DNA from: Atherix ibis
Taxonomy: Eukaryota; Arthropoda; Insecta; Diptera; Athericidae
Direction: 5' to 3'
NCBI GenBank assembly: GCA_958298945.1
Contig: OY282606.1
Span: 78,293,622 to 78,357,621 of the forward strand
Length of the DNA: 64,000 bases
Shown: piece by piece, positions 35,455 to 47,919 of the stretch
Position numbering within the stretch: the first letter of the stretch is position 1
Layout of the letters: every line of letters begins with the position of its first letter
Position numbers and translations under genes: made by a program
The notes under the pieces: model-generated
Seen by the model: only the letters and a program-made list of their open reading frames with translations
What the model was told of the DNA's origin: nothing
Database searches by the model: none

Positions 35455-36105
35455 AGGTATCTCGTATAGACCTACTGAATCATACAATTTCGAACGCCCC
35501 AAAATGGCTTCGAGCTGCATCCACTATTCAGTATTCCTACTATAACTCCTTCATCCTGGATGACACTATTCCTAAACAGATCTTTTTTAAGGAGCCGGAA
35601 TAAAAAAAGATTTTGTTGTTAAATAGGCGTCAGAATCGTCTATCTTTAAGGAGGAACAAAATATTCTACAAAGGACCCTCCTCTCGAATATGTCTGATGT
35701 TTATAGTAGTTCTTTCTGAGAACTCAAATTTTCAAAGAAAAAATTACGATTGGCAAGAGGCAGAACTTTTGCTTTGTAATGATGTAAGTTACGAGTAAGA
35801 AGATCAAATTTACACCATTGAGTATAATGCTTTTGAAAGGCAATTCGTCACTATCATCAATACAGAAGGTGTCCAGTGTGAACCCGCTGAATCAAAGGGT
35901 ATTCCTAAATCGATCTTCATCATCCATTGGGATTAAATATCCGCTTTATAACTGTTATGAAAGTGAGATCATTATTAAATAGACATCGGAGTCCTTAATC
36001 CGTATGCATATTCGAAAAAGGATCCTACTTCCGAATATGCTTGATATTTGGTGTAGGTTTTGCTGAGGAGCACGAATCTACATAACTACAAGAAAAAATT
36101 GTACA
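35455..36105. repeat. Repeat X, copies 2 and 3 in tandem
   Basis: Copy 2 (about 35455-35745) starts after AATGCTTTTGACAGG, contains CCTACTGAAT and a GTATTCCTA block, and ends in GGACCCTCCTCTCGAATATG. Copy 3 (about 35830-36105) repeats AATGCTTTTGAAAGG, CCGCTGAATC, TATTCCTAAA and GGATCCTACTTCCGAATATG, then TTTTGCTGAGGAGCAC. The last block matches copy 1 at 11865-11930. The tandem pair has a period of roughly 370-390 bases. The function is unknown. Confidence 0.65.
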
Positions 36106-38528
36106 AACTCTACTAACGGATCAGCATTCCAATAATTTTCAATTTTTATTATTTTTTTCTAACGTTAAATTTATATTAAGGTTGTTAAGTAATCTCAGAC
36201 ATTAAATAAAAGACTTCCTCTGAAAATTATAATACTTTTCTTCGAATATATAAAGGCTGTGAAGATATACCAACTCCCGACAATCTTCAGTTTAAGTCAA
36301 CAAGGTTTAGTTTCGGCTTTCCGTCAAATAATATATCATTTAAGATAAGGGCCCATTTTTTATTAAACATTAATATTAGACCGCCTTATTAAGATGTCAT
36401 TCAAAAAGGAAAACAAAACAAAAAAGAACCACCGCGTAATTTTAAGATTTTTTTCAAACGGAAACTACACCAACAATAATTAATAAAAATTCAATTTCTT
36501 GTTTATTATCAATAATAGTGATTTAAAAAAAAAATACTATTGGAAATATAATATTTCCAATTAAATTTTACACGATATAATGATGATGGCCATATTCGTA
36601 TGCCATTCAAGAGAGTCGTAATAATCCACGTTGGTCCGCATCGTAATCTGGTAATTGCCAGTCTCACAATTGAATGCAAGAAAAATAATTGCGATAATAA
36701 AAATATTAGCGAATGCCATTGACAAATAACTTTCTTGGCAATTGGAAATAATTAGGATGACATTTTTCAGAACAAAATTGCCTCTCTTCTGACTGAGGAT
36801 CAATAGACGTACCAATGGTACGTGATGCGATGTGTTGCATTGTGCTATGCAATGGGATACTACTAACACATACCTCAGAAATGACACTTCGGATATGACC
36901 GTCAACATAGACGCTAATACACTGAGAAGATGTCGTAAAACAATTTTGGAAGATAATCGGAATGTTTGCGAAGGTCAGCGAGCAGACAAGTTATTCTCTG
37001 TTAAGAAGAAATTTTTCGAGAATTATCCTTCACGATATTTCGCAATAAGAGAATTGACAAAAATGCCAAATGCAAGGAATAATTCTGGTAGAGAAATATT
37101 CCCAAAATGACAATATACCGAAGACAGAAGGGACACATAATTAGTTGGGAACAAGGCCATAAACCGATCAGTCGTTGAGGACAGATACTTCAAGGTTCAA
37201 TTTCGATCCTCTTCATTGTGAGCCAAAATGTTGGTAACTTTTTTTTTAATTTTCAATTCATATTATTGATGGTATTCTGGAGAAAATACGCAAAAATATT
37301 TGGCCACTAATCAGCAGGGGTTATTCTATCATCGAAACAAATAGCCAGAAAAGATAAAAAGAAAAACAGCAAAATCCAAAGCCAGCAACGCCAACATTTC
37401 CGATAACAAAATCGACAAAGTCAACACTTCAGTTCAAGAGATGTGGAAAAAAGGAAGGTTAACCATGAACCAAAGTATCTACCAGTGATCCTGTTTACCC
37501 ATAAAATACGTTCTGTGGCTTCCCCCAAATACCACAAAATGACCAAAAACCATTATCGGACGATTCTGGAAAAGGTAATTTTTCGTATTCATAGCAAAGT
37601 GGAAGTTTTTGATCGTCTTTTTCGTCAGGGTTAGTTGGTGTTTGTCTCACAGTTGGTGGCGACAGTTAGCTACTCACGCACTGTGATCTGATCTTTCTTA
37701 TCTAGTAAACGAATTCCTGTTTGTACTGTTCAATGTTATCCTGTTGTGTTCTTTAGAGTACCACAGGACCACAGAAGCAAATGTCAAAATAATCTCGAGC
37801 CAAAACCTACGTAATGTGGTGTACCCAAATAGGGTCATGTATACTTTTTGCGTTTCATTAGGCTCCCTACCTGATCATAACGAATCCAATTTGTCAGTTA
37901 GCAGTTACTGATTCGATACACAATTTCGAAAATGGTAGTATCTCTTGTATATTTCTAAAAGGAACATTTTTTATGAAGCAACATTTTTTTAACAGAATTT
38001 AACTTGTTTGTATACTAAAGAAATTTTAACTAACCGTAGAAAACGTCCTGATACTATATATACAGGACTCTTGCTGGTGGACACAAGAAAATTTAGCAGA
38101 CATAAAAACAAACAAAAAATTAAACTAGACCTTCGCTGTTAATATGAACACAAAAACCTTTTTAAATATTATTTTTCGCAAGATCGCACAAATTCAATAG
38201 GTTTTTAATAGCCTAACCAACAACCCTCCACCACCATTTATAAAAACAAATTTTGAGCTTGCACCTTTGCCCGCGTCACCGAATATTATTAAATATTTTT
38301 GTGTTTTTTTTTTATACTGTTAAGAAAATTTAATTTTTTTACACTAATGGGAAAAGGATTCCCTATTTTCTGAAAAAAATAAAGCTTTTAGTTGTCTTAC
38401 AATTGCAGTTTTACTTTTCGAAAAAAAAACCTCCTAATATTGTCTAAACAGAATTCTCAGAGAAAATTGGAAGTCAATTCATATTAAAAGTGAAAAATAT
38501 CACAGCAAACTTTTGCCAACATAAGCAG
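36106..38528. other. Intergenic sequence, no gene supported
   Basis: The reverse strand has a short ATG frame (36561-36719) beginning MAFANIFIIAIIFLAF, which looks like a signal peptide but is only 52 codons long. The forward frame 36832-37110 overlaps it. The segment 37130-37930 is less AT-rich and unique. Neither has splice or family support. Confidence 0.35.
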
Positions 38529-38720
38529 GCGTACTATTGTAGTGACCTCAATAATAATAGCCTTGGCCTTAGTTTTACAGATTTGCTTATCTCCTGAAGT
38601 TAAGTATGGCAAAGCGAAGGTCAACGACACTTCGTATGGATTATGTTCCGATTTTTCTGCATTTGACAGCAATACCAGTGAAAAATTCTATAATTCGACC
38701 GATGCTTTATTGAGCGAAAG
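38529..38720 (+). CDS. Candidate host exon: hydrophobic segment plus N-glycosylation sites
   Basis: An open frame of 64 codons lies between a possible acceptor (CATAAGCAG, AG at 38527-38528) and a strong donor (GAAAG|GTAAAA, GT at 38721-38722). The frame reads TIVVTSIIIALALVLQICL, a signal-anchor or signal-peptide-like stretch, then about 35 residues with three N-glycosylation sequons (NDT, NTS, NST) and a Cys. The length is a multiple of three. There is no ATG inside, so translation would start in an upstream exon I cannot find. The family is unrecognised. A chance frame is quite possible. The combination of hydrophobic segment, clustered sequons and donor is what makes it worth listing. Confidence 0.25.
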
Positions 38721-39095
38721 GTAAAAACTGATCGTATTCCGGTCAATGCCATACAGTAGGTGGTAGGTGGACAATTAAGCTGATAGCAGACCAAGTGCAA
38801 ATACCAAGTCCGTGAACTTTGTTTACTTTCTTAATATGCCCAAACATGATCCTCTATAGACATAAAAGGATTAATTTGATCATTTTTTCCATAATATTTA
38901 TCTAAAGTTGAAGCTAATAAATTCTACAATATATTTGACTTAAAATTTAAAAAATATGGAAATTGCGTTCTGCTGTTGTTACTATATTTAACGAAGATAA
39001 ATTGTAGCGTTATATAGCGAGTAAGTTTGAAATAAAAAGAGATGTAATTTGCACAACTATTATACTACAATAAATGTGATCGGAAAGTGAAACTG
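38721..39095. other. AT-rich sequence downstream of the candidate exon
   Basis: If the candidate exon is real this would be intron. I see no second exon, element or repeat here. Confidence 0.4.
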
Positions 39096-39472
39096 ATATC
39101 ACACAGTCCGTGCAATGCACGATTTATTCTTGCAAATGGTTGGTCCATGCATGTTCGTCAGAATCAAAATTCGTGCATTGTGCGAGCCATATAGTATGAT
39201 GTATTTAATCAAAACGTCCGCCACGACAGCATTGCTTTTTTTGTAACATCATCCTCTTCCTGCAGAATATACGCACCAAATGTAGACAATGCAGTGCTCC
39301 ATTTTCATAAGACAAATAAATTTTAACGTCACCTCACTTGGAAAATAAAATAATAATTAATAATTCACAGAAGAACTTACAGTGTCGGAAAAGAAACGGC
39401 AAGCTGCTTTGTGCAATGGTTCGTGAAATACCCTTTTACCCAGGTTTGTGCATTGCACAAATCGTGTGATAT
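39096..39472. mobile_element. Small palindrome-rich element (MITE-like)
   Basis: ATATCACAC followed five bases later by GTGCAATGCAC begins at 39096. The same pair occurs in reverse complement ending at 39472, so 20 or more of the first 25 positions match between ends. Inside, variants of the core recur (CGTGCATTGTGCGAGC near 39171, GTGCAATGGTTCGTG near 39414). No protein is encoded. The size of 377 bp, matching ends and lack of coding fit a non-autonomous DNA element. Target-site duplication is not clear, and the superfamily is unknown. Confidence 0.55.
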
Positions 39473-39699
39473 GCTGTACGAACTATTCCGTGACTTATTA
39501 AAATTGAACGAACTTCTCCCTAACTGGTTCGTGTAAATTAAATAGGAGAAACCTTTTTATTCAGGGTTATTTCTCATCTAAGCTTTCAGTCTAGTGACTT
39601 CAGGTTTTTTTTTTGACTTAGAGAATTCAATGAAGAATATTTATTCTGTTATTTAGGGTGACATACCTGGCGTTTGACATAAAACCACAGAGCGCCTAC

Positions 39700-40515
39700 A
39701 ACCCAATAAGTGCTACAGTTCGATTTAAAATGGATTTTGCCTGTTCAGCTGACTAGATCTAGATATTTACATTCTATACGCTCCTTTTTAATATATTCTT
39801 CCTCTTTGATTCATTGCTTCAATTGGCTCTTTCAGTTCAACCCTTACACATCTTTAATTTTTTCATGTGAATCCCTTCCGTTTTCTTCTAATAGGAATTT
39901 GTCTGAGCTACCAATTCTACCATTCTCAGCTTTCAGACAATCTCCCTACCTGTTCACTCTTCCATCTCCATTCCATCTCATGCGACTCATTCTGTCTCCG
40001 TCTTATAACAAGTGACCTCAGATTTCTAACTATACAAACTTCTACAAACAAAACCTACCCCTCTTGTGCTTCAATCTGGTCTTACCCCTGAACCAGCTAC
40101 ATTGAACAGGGTTACAACCCTGCTAATAGACAGTAGCCAGCTATAAGTTAATTACCCTACCTAAACCTCTACTATCATCTGCAGTGACAGCACGGTGGAT
40201 AATTACTGGTATACCACACCAGCAGTCCTGAGAATCAACCACAGCCACAACGTTTCAGCCAAAGGCACCTCAACTTTGACCAACCACCGAGGGGCATCTG
40301 ATGCCCATGATATCATTTTTAATTTTAAGAATACATGATGAATACTCCCACTCAGATAGCTAAAGTAAGTAACCTTGTAAATTCTAGGAACTGTTAGAAC
40401 AGTTCCAGATTGCGGTTTCGGTAAGACCCGAAAGCACTACTCGTATAGATCATTGTTTGATCATTAGTCCCAGAAAATTCCCCTTACGGGAAGTGTAGTC
40501 CCAGAAAATCCCTTT
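39700..40515. repeat. Repeat Y, copy 2
   Basis: This is the partner of 30330-31320, somewhat shorter. It ends in two tandem units of about 30 bases (AGTCCCAGAAAATTCCCCTT then ACGGGAA; AGTCCCAGAAAATCCCTTTA then CGGGAA) at 40466-40523. It also holds the small palindrome GGGCATCTGATGCCC near 40295. Open frames differ from those of copy 1, so the family is probably non-coding in this part. Confidence 0.7.
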
Positions 40516-43500
40516 ACGGGAAATGCATTATCACGGCATAATAGCGACATACCAAACAATTAGCCTATCAGTGTCATGTGAGATTTCTGAGAAATGGGCA
40601 GCGATAGAGAGAGATGCAACATCTGAGCTCTCTCCCATAATAGTCGTCACCCCACTAATTGGTACCATATTTTGCGTTCCTGGGATATTTTTCTACTTTT
40701 TCATTTTTTTAAAAATCAATTTTCTGTTTTTTTTTATATCCTTTAAAAATATTTTTTTCCTTCCACTCTGCTACGAATTTTTAAAAATTCTTTTTCATAA
40801 TTTCTTTTATTATCCACTCTCTTAAAGAACCCACAGGTACTCGTATCTCCAAGTAACTTTTTATACTTTTTTATATATACCGGATGTGAGGGCACTTTCA
40901 CTGCGAATTTCGAAGCCTGCTTTCTTCTCCCCTATTTGTGAGTGTAGTCTTAATAGGCATCTAGAATTTCATATTCTTTAATTTCCTTATTCTTGATCGT
41001 TTGGCCGTTTTTTCTTTCTCTCTATTCATCAACCCAAAATATGTTATTACAAATTTCTGTATGCAACGAAGAAGATATAATACCAAAAATATATTTTGAT
41101 CTTAACGTTCAAAACTACTTTCAAAAAATCGTTTTCTGCAATGATATTTCCTTGTACATTTATCAACTAACTCAAATTTGATTATCGACCTCCATAAAGT
41201 CCCAAAACAAAATTAGATTATCTACTGTAAAAAATTGGTACAGTTTCAACAAAAATATCTCTATACCCTAAAATAAAAAAGAACATCTTTACTTTCAAAA
41301 AAATTTTCATAAATAATTAAGCTTTTTCTTTCGAAACTAAAATTAGTGAGGTAAAAACCAATGAAATTTGGAAATAATAAAAATAGTAAAAGTCTCCGTT
41401 TCAGGAAGAAAAGAAAAATTCTCTTTTGCAACCATAAAAACTTAAAGAATCAAAATCAAGAATCTCAAATTGGAGTTGAAAACACTTTTTACCACCTGAA
41501 ATATTACCAAATCCTGACCATCGAATCAAGCGCCACACCTTCGTGTACAAAGAATCCAATATGAACACATTGGAATTAAGGTGAACGGTCATGCGTTCTT
41601 GTTACACAGGTGGACCATCATCGAAAATTATTATCCAACCACCTCAAAACTGCTCGTGGTACATTAAATTATGCCCGTAATTACCTTGTTATTATTTCAA
41701 TGGGAAATTAATCACGTAAAATCACTGTGATCGTATCGAATTTAAGTCGGGTCTTTTTTCCATAATTCCAAAAGGGCTTCTACGGAAGTATGTAGTTGAG
41801 AAAGCATCGGAATATATGAAAAAAGCATGACAACTGGAATAAAATTGAATAAAAAAAGAAAAGTCGAAAGCGGACTATGTGGGGTTGGAGATGGAAGATT
41901 GGAAAAAAGTCCGATATCAATCTACAAGGACTATGATAGGACGCTTTGAAGCTAACATGTAGGAAGGATTAATTTTGAGCTAATAAGAGTAGCGAAAAAA
42001 AATTACTAATCACCACAATTTTGTAAAAAAACTTCCAGTAACAAAATAAAAATATTAAATAAGTTAACAACTGACATCATGCACAAAAAAAATTTCCAAT
42101 TCAAAGTTTCGTATAAGAAAAGTTTTAATATTGTCGGACTTGGAGCTCCGAAAATTCAAAGATCCAAAAACAAAAAAAAATTATAATTTTATTGAGATTT
42201 TACTCATCAGATCCACTTAAAGCTATCCTATAACAACGTAACAATTCCATTTGCCCTAAAAAGGAATGCTCCCAAACCGGGGCAATCTTTCAAACCACGT
42301 CAACAAGGTGCCGAAATTCTAGGTGCAGTTTCTGCTTTCCGTTCAATTACATCTCATTAAGGACCGAATTAGGTGCATTCGACCGTCAATTTTCATCTGA
42401 TTACCTTTTAAATAATATCTTCGCACCAAGATCTAATGATCACCGCCGTTTTTATTGCGTATGCCTTGTTGAAGGCACTGCCATAGGGCCTTGTTAAGAA
42501 CATCTTCTATGCGTTTTTCACTTTTTTTTGTTGTAAATTCTTGTATTACGGCACACCTTGCACTGGAGTATATTTTTGATTAGAGATTTTTTTGCCTTAT
42601 TGACGACCCGACACCTTTCGCGTGGTCGCCACTTTAAATCTTATAATTGGTTTTCAACAAATGTTCATCCTCCTCGTGTGGTTACCATATGAAAATGCTC
42701 AAATTTTGGGAATAGTCATCAATTTAATATGATTTTAACTCGATCGTATAATATTAATAAAAACTAAACTGTTAGTGACCAAAAGAAATTTGTTTTTCTC
42801 TCTTTTGTGTTTGCCTCCTAAATGGTGCCCCGAAAGCGACTCCCATAACCAAATCTACCAAAGGAACATGGTTTAAGTATGTGGACTCAATATTATATGA
42901 ATCTTTAACTATTTGGGACCGACAGGTATAAATTTAAGTTAATTTTATAGGAACCGAAAAATGAGAACAGACGAAATAATATAAAAGAAAATTTATTTTA
43001 TGATTTTTCCAATGCAATTAAGAAAAGTTGAAGTGTTGAGATATTTAAGATGACCACAAAAATCATTTAGCAAAATTCGTGTTGTCCGAATTTAAACGAG
43101 GTGCCCGGTGGCGATTGCTTTTATAAAATAGACCAAAAAAGTTGAGAAGGAATGGTACAGGGAATGGTACGAAGGAGGTACTAATATGGGAAAGTCAGTT
43201 GATGCACTTGTACTGGCTTCTCGGACCCAAGGAGAAATGCGATCTTCGCGTGCACAAATCAACATCGTTTCCTAAATATGGACATGATCATATGGCGGTC
43301 GTGATGTTAAATGAAGTCAAACAGAAATTTTGTGATTTAAATGGCGGTGGCGGCTTATCAAACACGAAGGCCTCGATTCAAAGAGGGACTCATACTGTGG
43401 TGTTCACATATGCAGAACTTCTTAAATGGCCATGGTGACCGATGCTAAGGCAGCGGAAACTTATTCAATGTCCACAAGAAGTTGCTTCTGTTTCTACTGC

Positions 43501-43907
43501 CACATTAGTTTCTGTCGGAACTTTTTTTGTGGCTTCTGGTTTTCAATATACGAGTTCCTCTTCTTTTCTTTTTTTAGAAGTTCCTCTCTATATTCTTTAA
43601 CTCGAAATTTAAGAAAAATTATGAAGGAGAAAAATTAAAAAAGAAAATCTACCCAAATGAACGGTTAACTCTTTATCCACTCAATGGGCTATTGGTGATT
43701 TGTGTCCAAAATTATTATGTCAGGTAACATTTAACGACAAGTAATTCCTTTTGATTGATTATTCAATTAAATTACTTTAAGTAAATTTGTTTATTATAAT
43801 TTTTAGAGCAATTCTACAGTATTTTCGCATTAACTTAATACTCTTTCACTTTTGTATTCAATCATTTACCAATTTTTGATCAGCATCGTCCGGAATGGTA
43901 ATGAAGG
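40516..43907. other. AT-rich intergenic sequence
   Basis: No element or gene is recognised. Frames up to about 100 codons (40523-40825, 43142-43438) overlap T-rich or composition-biased sequence. The second reads without motifs and starts TTG. The region 42250-42650 is less AT-rich. I see nothing I can name. Confidence 0.4.
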
Positions 43908-43964
43908 CTTAAAAAGGAGTTTCCACTGTTCAAAAGTGGAAACTCCTTTTTAAGTGGAAACTCC
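43908..43964. repeat. Perfect 19-bp hairpin plus a third partial copy
   Basis: CTTAAAAAGGAGTTTCCAC (43908-43926), a nine-base loop, then its exact reverse complement (43936-43954). GTGGAAACTCC follows again at 43954-43964, a direct repeat of the right arm. Two repeats in one orientation and one inverted suggest stepwise template switching. Confidence 0.9.
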
Positions 43965-44229
43965 AAGAACTTTTTTTTCAAATTTTATATAATAAACCCT
44001 GCAATTTGTATATACAACAATTTTCAGATTAGACCATTTATTTTTATTTTGTTGATTAGGACACTGTAAGATTATTTCTATACCTTCGACTCGGATATCT
44101 TTACATACAAGGTAGTTTTAGAAGTTTGAAAGCCTTTAAATATGAACACAAAAATGGGTCATTTAAGATTAATAAAATTCATTACAAAGTATTTTCTGAA
44201 TTTTTTGCTTTGTTTGTTTGTCTTTGACA

Positions 44230-44530
44230 CAAGAGCCAGTGGTGAAAATTTTAGCCATTTGGTGACTCCTTGTCTCGGGTGGGTTCGCGATTTTAGCTGC
44301 CTTAAAGAAATTGGTCGATAGGTGACTGGAGGGAAGAATTAAAGATTTTTAAATTTTGCGAAGTAAATGAAAATGTTTAAGAAGGTTGAAAATAGGGCTT
44401 GGAAAAGGAGTTGTTGGGTCTAGAAGCTCTATAATAGAAAGAGTATTATTCAAGTAGAAATTCTGGGTTAATTAGTATTCATTTAAAATGTGGGGAATGA
44501 TGAGTTGAACGCCACAGGAATGGTAAAATA
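44230..44530. repeat. Repeat W, diverged copy
   Basis: TGGGTCTAGAAGCTC, then TATAATAGAAAGAG, TATTCATTTA and GAACGCCACAGGAATGG match the corresponding blocks at 56185-56280 in order. The similarity weakens upstream (GCCATTTGG near 44252 against 56042). No coding function is recognised. Confidence 0.55.
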
Positions 44531-45949
44531 ATTTTTTCGCTATTAGTTCTTCACTTTTTTGTTTTTATTTTGATATATGGAAAATGCTGTCAAAAATTAA
44601 AAGCTTTTTAGTAATAAAAAAGTAACTCGAATAACAATCCACACTAATAGGGAAGTAAAGGCAACGATGAGAGGTTGGTGTTAAAAAAATCTTTTGTTTT
44701 TGGATCTTAAGAAGCAGTAAAGTCGTAAAAAATAAAAGTTAAAATAAACAAATTTTTCTTTAGTTTTTAAAACTTCGAAGAGATTAACTAACCCTTAAAA
44801 ATATTTAACGTTGGATAATACGAAAAAATGAATATTAAATATTTTTCGATAAAGTATTAAATGTCGCTGGGAGACTCAGAAAATAAATTGAAAATAGTAT
44901 TTTTCTTCTCTGATTAAACATTAAACTTACAAATAACGACTTACTAAAAAGAACTTCAAATAAGAGCATATTTTTTCAAAAGGAAATCTTCACCTAAAAA
45001 TTAAATCAGAAAATATTCAACGATAGAATATAAAATGTTAATGTAAAAATTTCGAAAAAAAATAAATAATAGCAATTCTTATTTTTGATAAATATTAACT
45101 CACTTTCTTCTTTCTTTACACCTTCTAAAATACAAAATTTAATAGTCGATAATAAGAAAATATTTCTCAGCGGACATTTTAAACTTGAATTGTCTCTTCT
45201 AATTGGAATATTTTCTTTGGCACACGTTAAAAGACTCAAATGAATTTAAATATTATTTAATATCAATTTTAAAGTAATTATACAAAAATAAGAGGCATTC
45301 AAAGAAGTTATTTTCGAAAATAACCCCAATTGTCCTGATTTACAAGTTGGTTGTTCCAACTTTTATGCAAACAACGTTTTCATCACCTCAAATTACAACT
45401 TCTTGCATAATTTTATTTCCACTTTTAAAGTATATACGCTGAATAATTTTCTATTTAGTTATTTGTCATTTTTATTGAGTTTCGTAAATTAAAAAAATAA
45501 TAATTTCAGCATTTTTTCCAGCACATTTTTAGCCTAACTTCTATAAACTCAAATATTTTTATGGGTTTTGGCCCGTGCCTAGCTGAAGTAGGCAATATTT
45601 CAAGTAGCAAAATATGTAAACAATTTTTGATAAATACCGTCAATTAACTACTAACCAACAAGGAGATGTCTATGAGCGTAATTAACTCACGTGCCAATTT
45701 CTGCGCTACCTCATCATATAATTTTCAATTCAGCAGTCGGCAGGCAGTGTGGATTTTGCAAATATCTGAATTTTTTTCCTGAATGTTTCAGTGTTGATTA
45801 TTTTCTTAATAAACAAAAATAACCTAAAAACTATTTACGCCCTATTTTCTTTAATTGTATTTTAATATCTTACTAAATAAAAGTCCTTACCTCCAAAAAC
45901 GAGAGACATCTTTATCACATGCTTTCATAACAGTATCCTTTGCATTGTA
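44531..45949. other. Very AT-rich intergenic sequence
   Basis: Nothing recognisable. A reverse frame of 77 codons (45006-45239) is low complexity. The Jockey relic starts at about 45950. Confidence 0.45.
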
Positions 45950-46688
45950 CACTTTTCCACACTTTGGAAGTATTGAATCGTAAAAATTTTTCCAAAGCCC
46001 AATAAACCTTTGCACTTACCCTCTGCAGACCGCCCAATTAGCTTACTCCCAATCCAGGCCTACTCCCAATACTTTGAGTCTTTGATTTCTAAGACGACTC
46101 TATCCCATACTTGAATCGCTCAACATAATTCCAGACCATCAGTTCGGCTTTAGAGTAAAAAATTTCACTATCTTATAAACCTGTCGCATCGTAGATTATA
46201 TTTTTATATTGCCAAGGTATTTTTCTAGACTTACTACCTAATAATAAAATGATATCTCCTACAACGGTATTTTCAAGTCTATGAAGAACACTCCCCAATA
46301 TCTCCTACAATCACCGGTGCTACCCAAGGTAGACTCCTTGGCCCTATTCTGTATAAAATCAACAATTACTTTATTCCTAAATGTTCTAGCCATATTAACA
46401 ATCCACAAACATCCGCTCTGTGCCTCTAATATTTAGTAAAGATATATCCTTCACCTCCAGAGCTGTAAACTAAAGAGTTTACATAAATTTTACTCCACGT
46501 TGTTAGTGAATCATGCATGCACTTTCTTAAGTCTTAACTTGAGAATGCACTCAAAATTATATGTTCACTAACGATTGACCGGAAATCCACATACTAGAAA
46601 TATGGGGTTCTCCCAAGCCTTCCAACTCCAGTCGTATTCAATAGATTCAGGGAAAAATCTTTCATAAGATAATGGATTCTTCTTATTA

Positions 46689-47740
46689 TGAGGTTAGTCG
46701 AAAAAGTTTCTGGTATTTTGGAATAAAAGGAGTTTGAAGCAAATAACTCAATAACCACTAGTTACATTGTAAAAATAATGAACGGGCGTTTAAAAGGTGA
46801 TACTTAAAGCTTTTTATAGCGTAAAATTTTATTAAAGTCGGTGTAATTTATCAAAAGTTATTCAAGTTTAAAAATTAATCAGCATAAAGATAAAATTCGT
46901 TATATTTTGCGATAATACTTCAACAAAGGCAATGGTTCGCTTGCTTTCGTTCTGGAAATTTCGATATCAAAGGTTAGACCCGTTTTGGTAGTTCATTACC
47001 GATAAAAATGATAAAATTCTCGAAAAAACTGAGCAAAACTTATATGTAACAGTCATGACATAACTTATAAATTAAATATTAATCATCAACCCGTTTTTAG
47101 CTATTTGCGAAATTCTGGCTTCAGAAATAAACCAAATTTTTCGGGTGTCTCATTTGCGATGCGCTGCTGAAGCGCAATGAAATCGAGCCATTTCTGAAGC
47201 AGATCATAACTAGAGAAGAAAAATGTATAAAATACGAGAATATTGTTCAAAAGAGATCATGGAATAAGAAACAATCATAAATAATTTCAAAGCCAGAATT
47301 GACGGCCAATAAGGCTATGCTGTGTGTATGGTGGGACTGGATGGGAATCGTTCATTATAAACTTATATTGTTCCATCAAACTGCACTATATTTGCTCAAA
47401 CGTTAGTGCACTGTGAGCAACTTGACAGATTACGCCAAGCGATTGAGAGAAAACAACCAGAATTGATTAATTAAGAGAGCATCCATCATTTAGCCCAGAC
47501 ATAGCACTACTCTCTTAATGGAACCAAACTGGCTTCAAAGGATGTCTACGGAAACCACTCGATTCAGTTTTTTAACCAGAAACCATAGATATCCTGTACT
47601 GCTGAAATCATTATTCTGCCTGAAAATGGCGTAATTGGTTTGAAAAATGAGAGTAATTGGTTTGAATAAATCGGTTTTAATACTTTGATTTAAGAATCTC
47701 TATTCTACTCAAAAACGCCACGAAATTTTCGACTAACTAA
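46689..47740 (+). mobile_element. Mariner (irritans/mellifera-like) nested in the Jockey relic
   Basis: Ends TGAGGTTAGTCGAAAA and (reverse complement) TTAGTTAGTCGAAAA, with TA at 46687-46688 and 47741-47742. Inside, forward frames read WFACFRSGNFDIKG (first DNA-binding domain end, 46936-46980), CDALLKRNEIEPFLKQIITREEK (47158-47226), and NKAMLCVWWDWMGIVHYK (47309-47362). The first catalytic motif is REE where TGDE is expected. Between about 47466 and 47490 the segment with the second Asp (HQDNARPH) is deleted. At 1052 bp it is shorter than intact relatives. A 24-base direct repeat (GTAATTGGTTTGAA) lies at about 47631-47667. It is inactive. The subfamily is inferred from remembered motifs. Confidence 0.88.
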
Positions 47741-47919
47741 TATGTTCTTCACAGTGTCAATGTTCCCTTCGAATATGAATTAAAGGTTTCTCGTTATAAA
47801 AAGTTGCATGCTCGTTTACCATATTGTTCTACTGTAAAATAATTATCATTAGTCCCGCTAATCAGTAACACCTTCGTCGCTTGAAACGGCAATGGACACG
47901 AGACTTATTAAGGTTATTA

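Noticed and set aside
43142..43438. 98-codon forward frame as a gene
   Set aside because: TTG start, no family resemblance, and a second frame over the same bases is equally open at its start.
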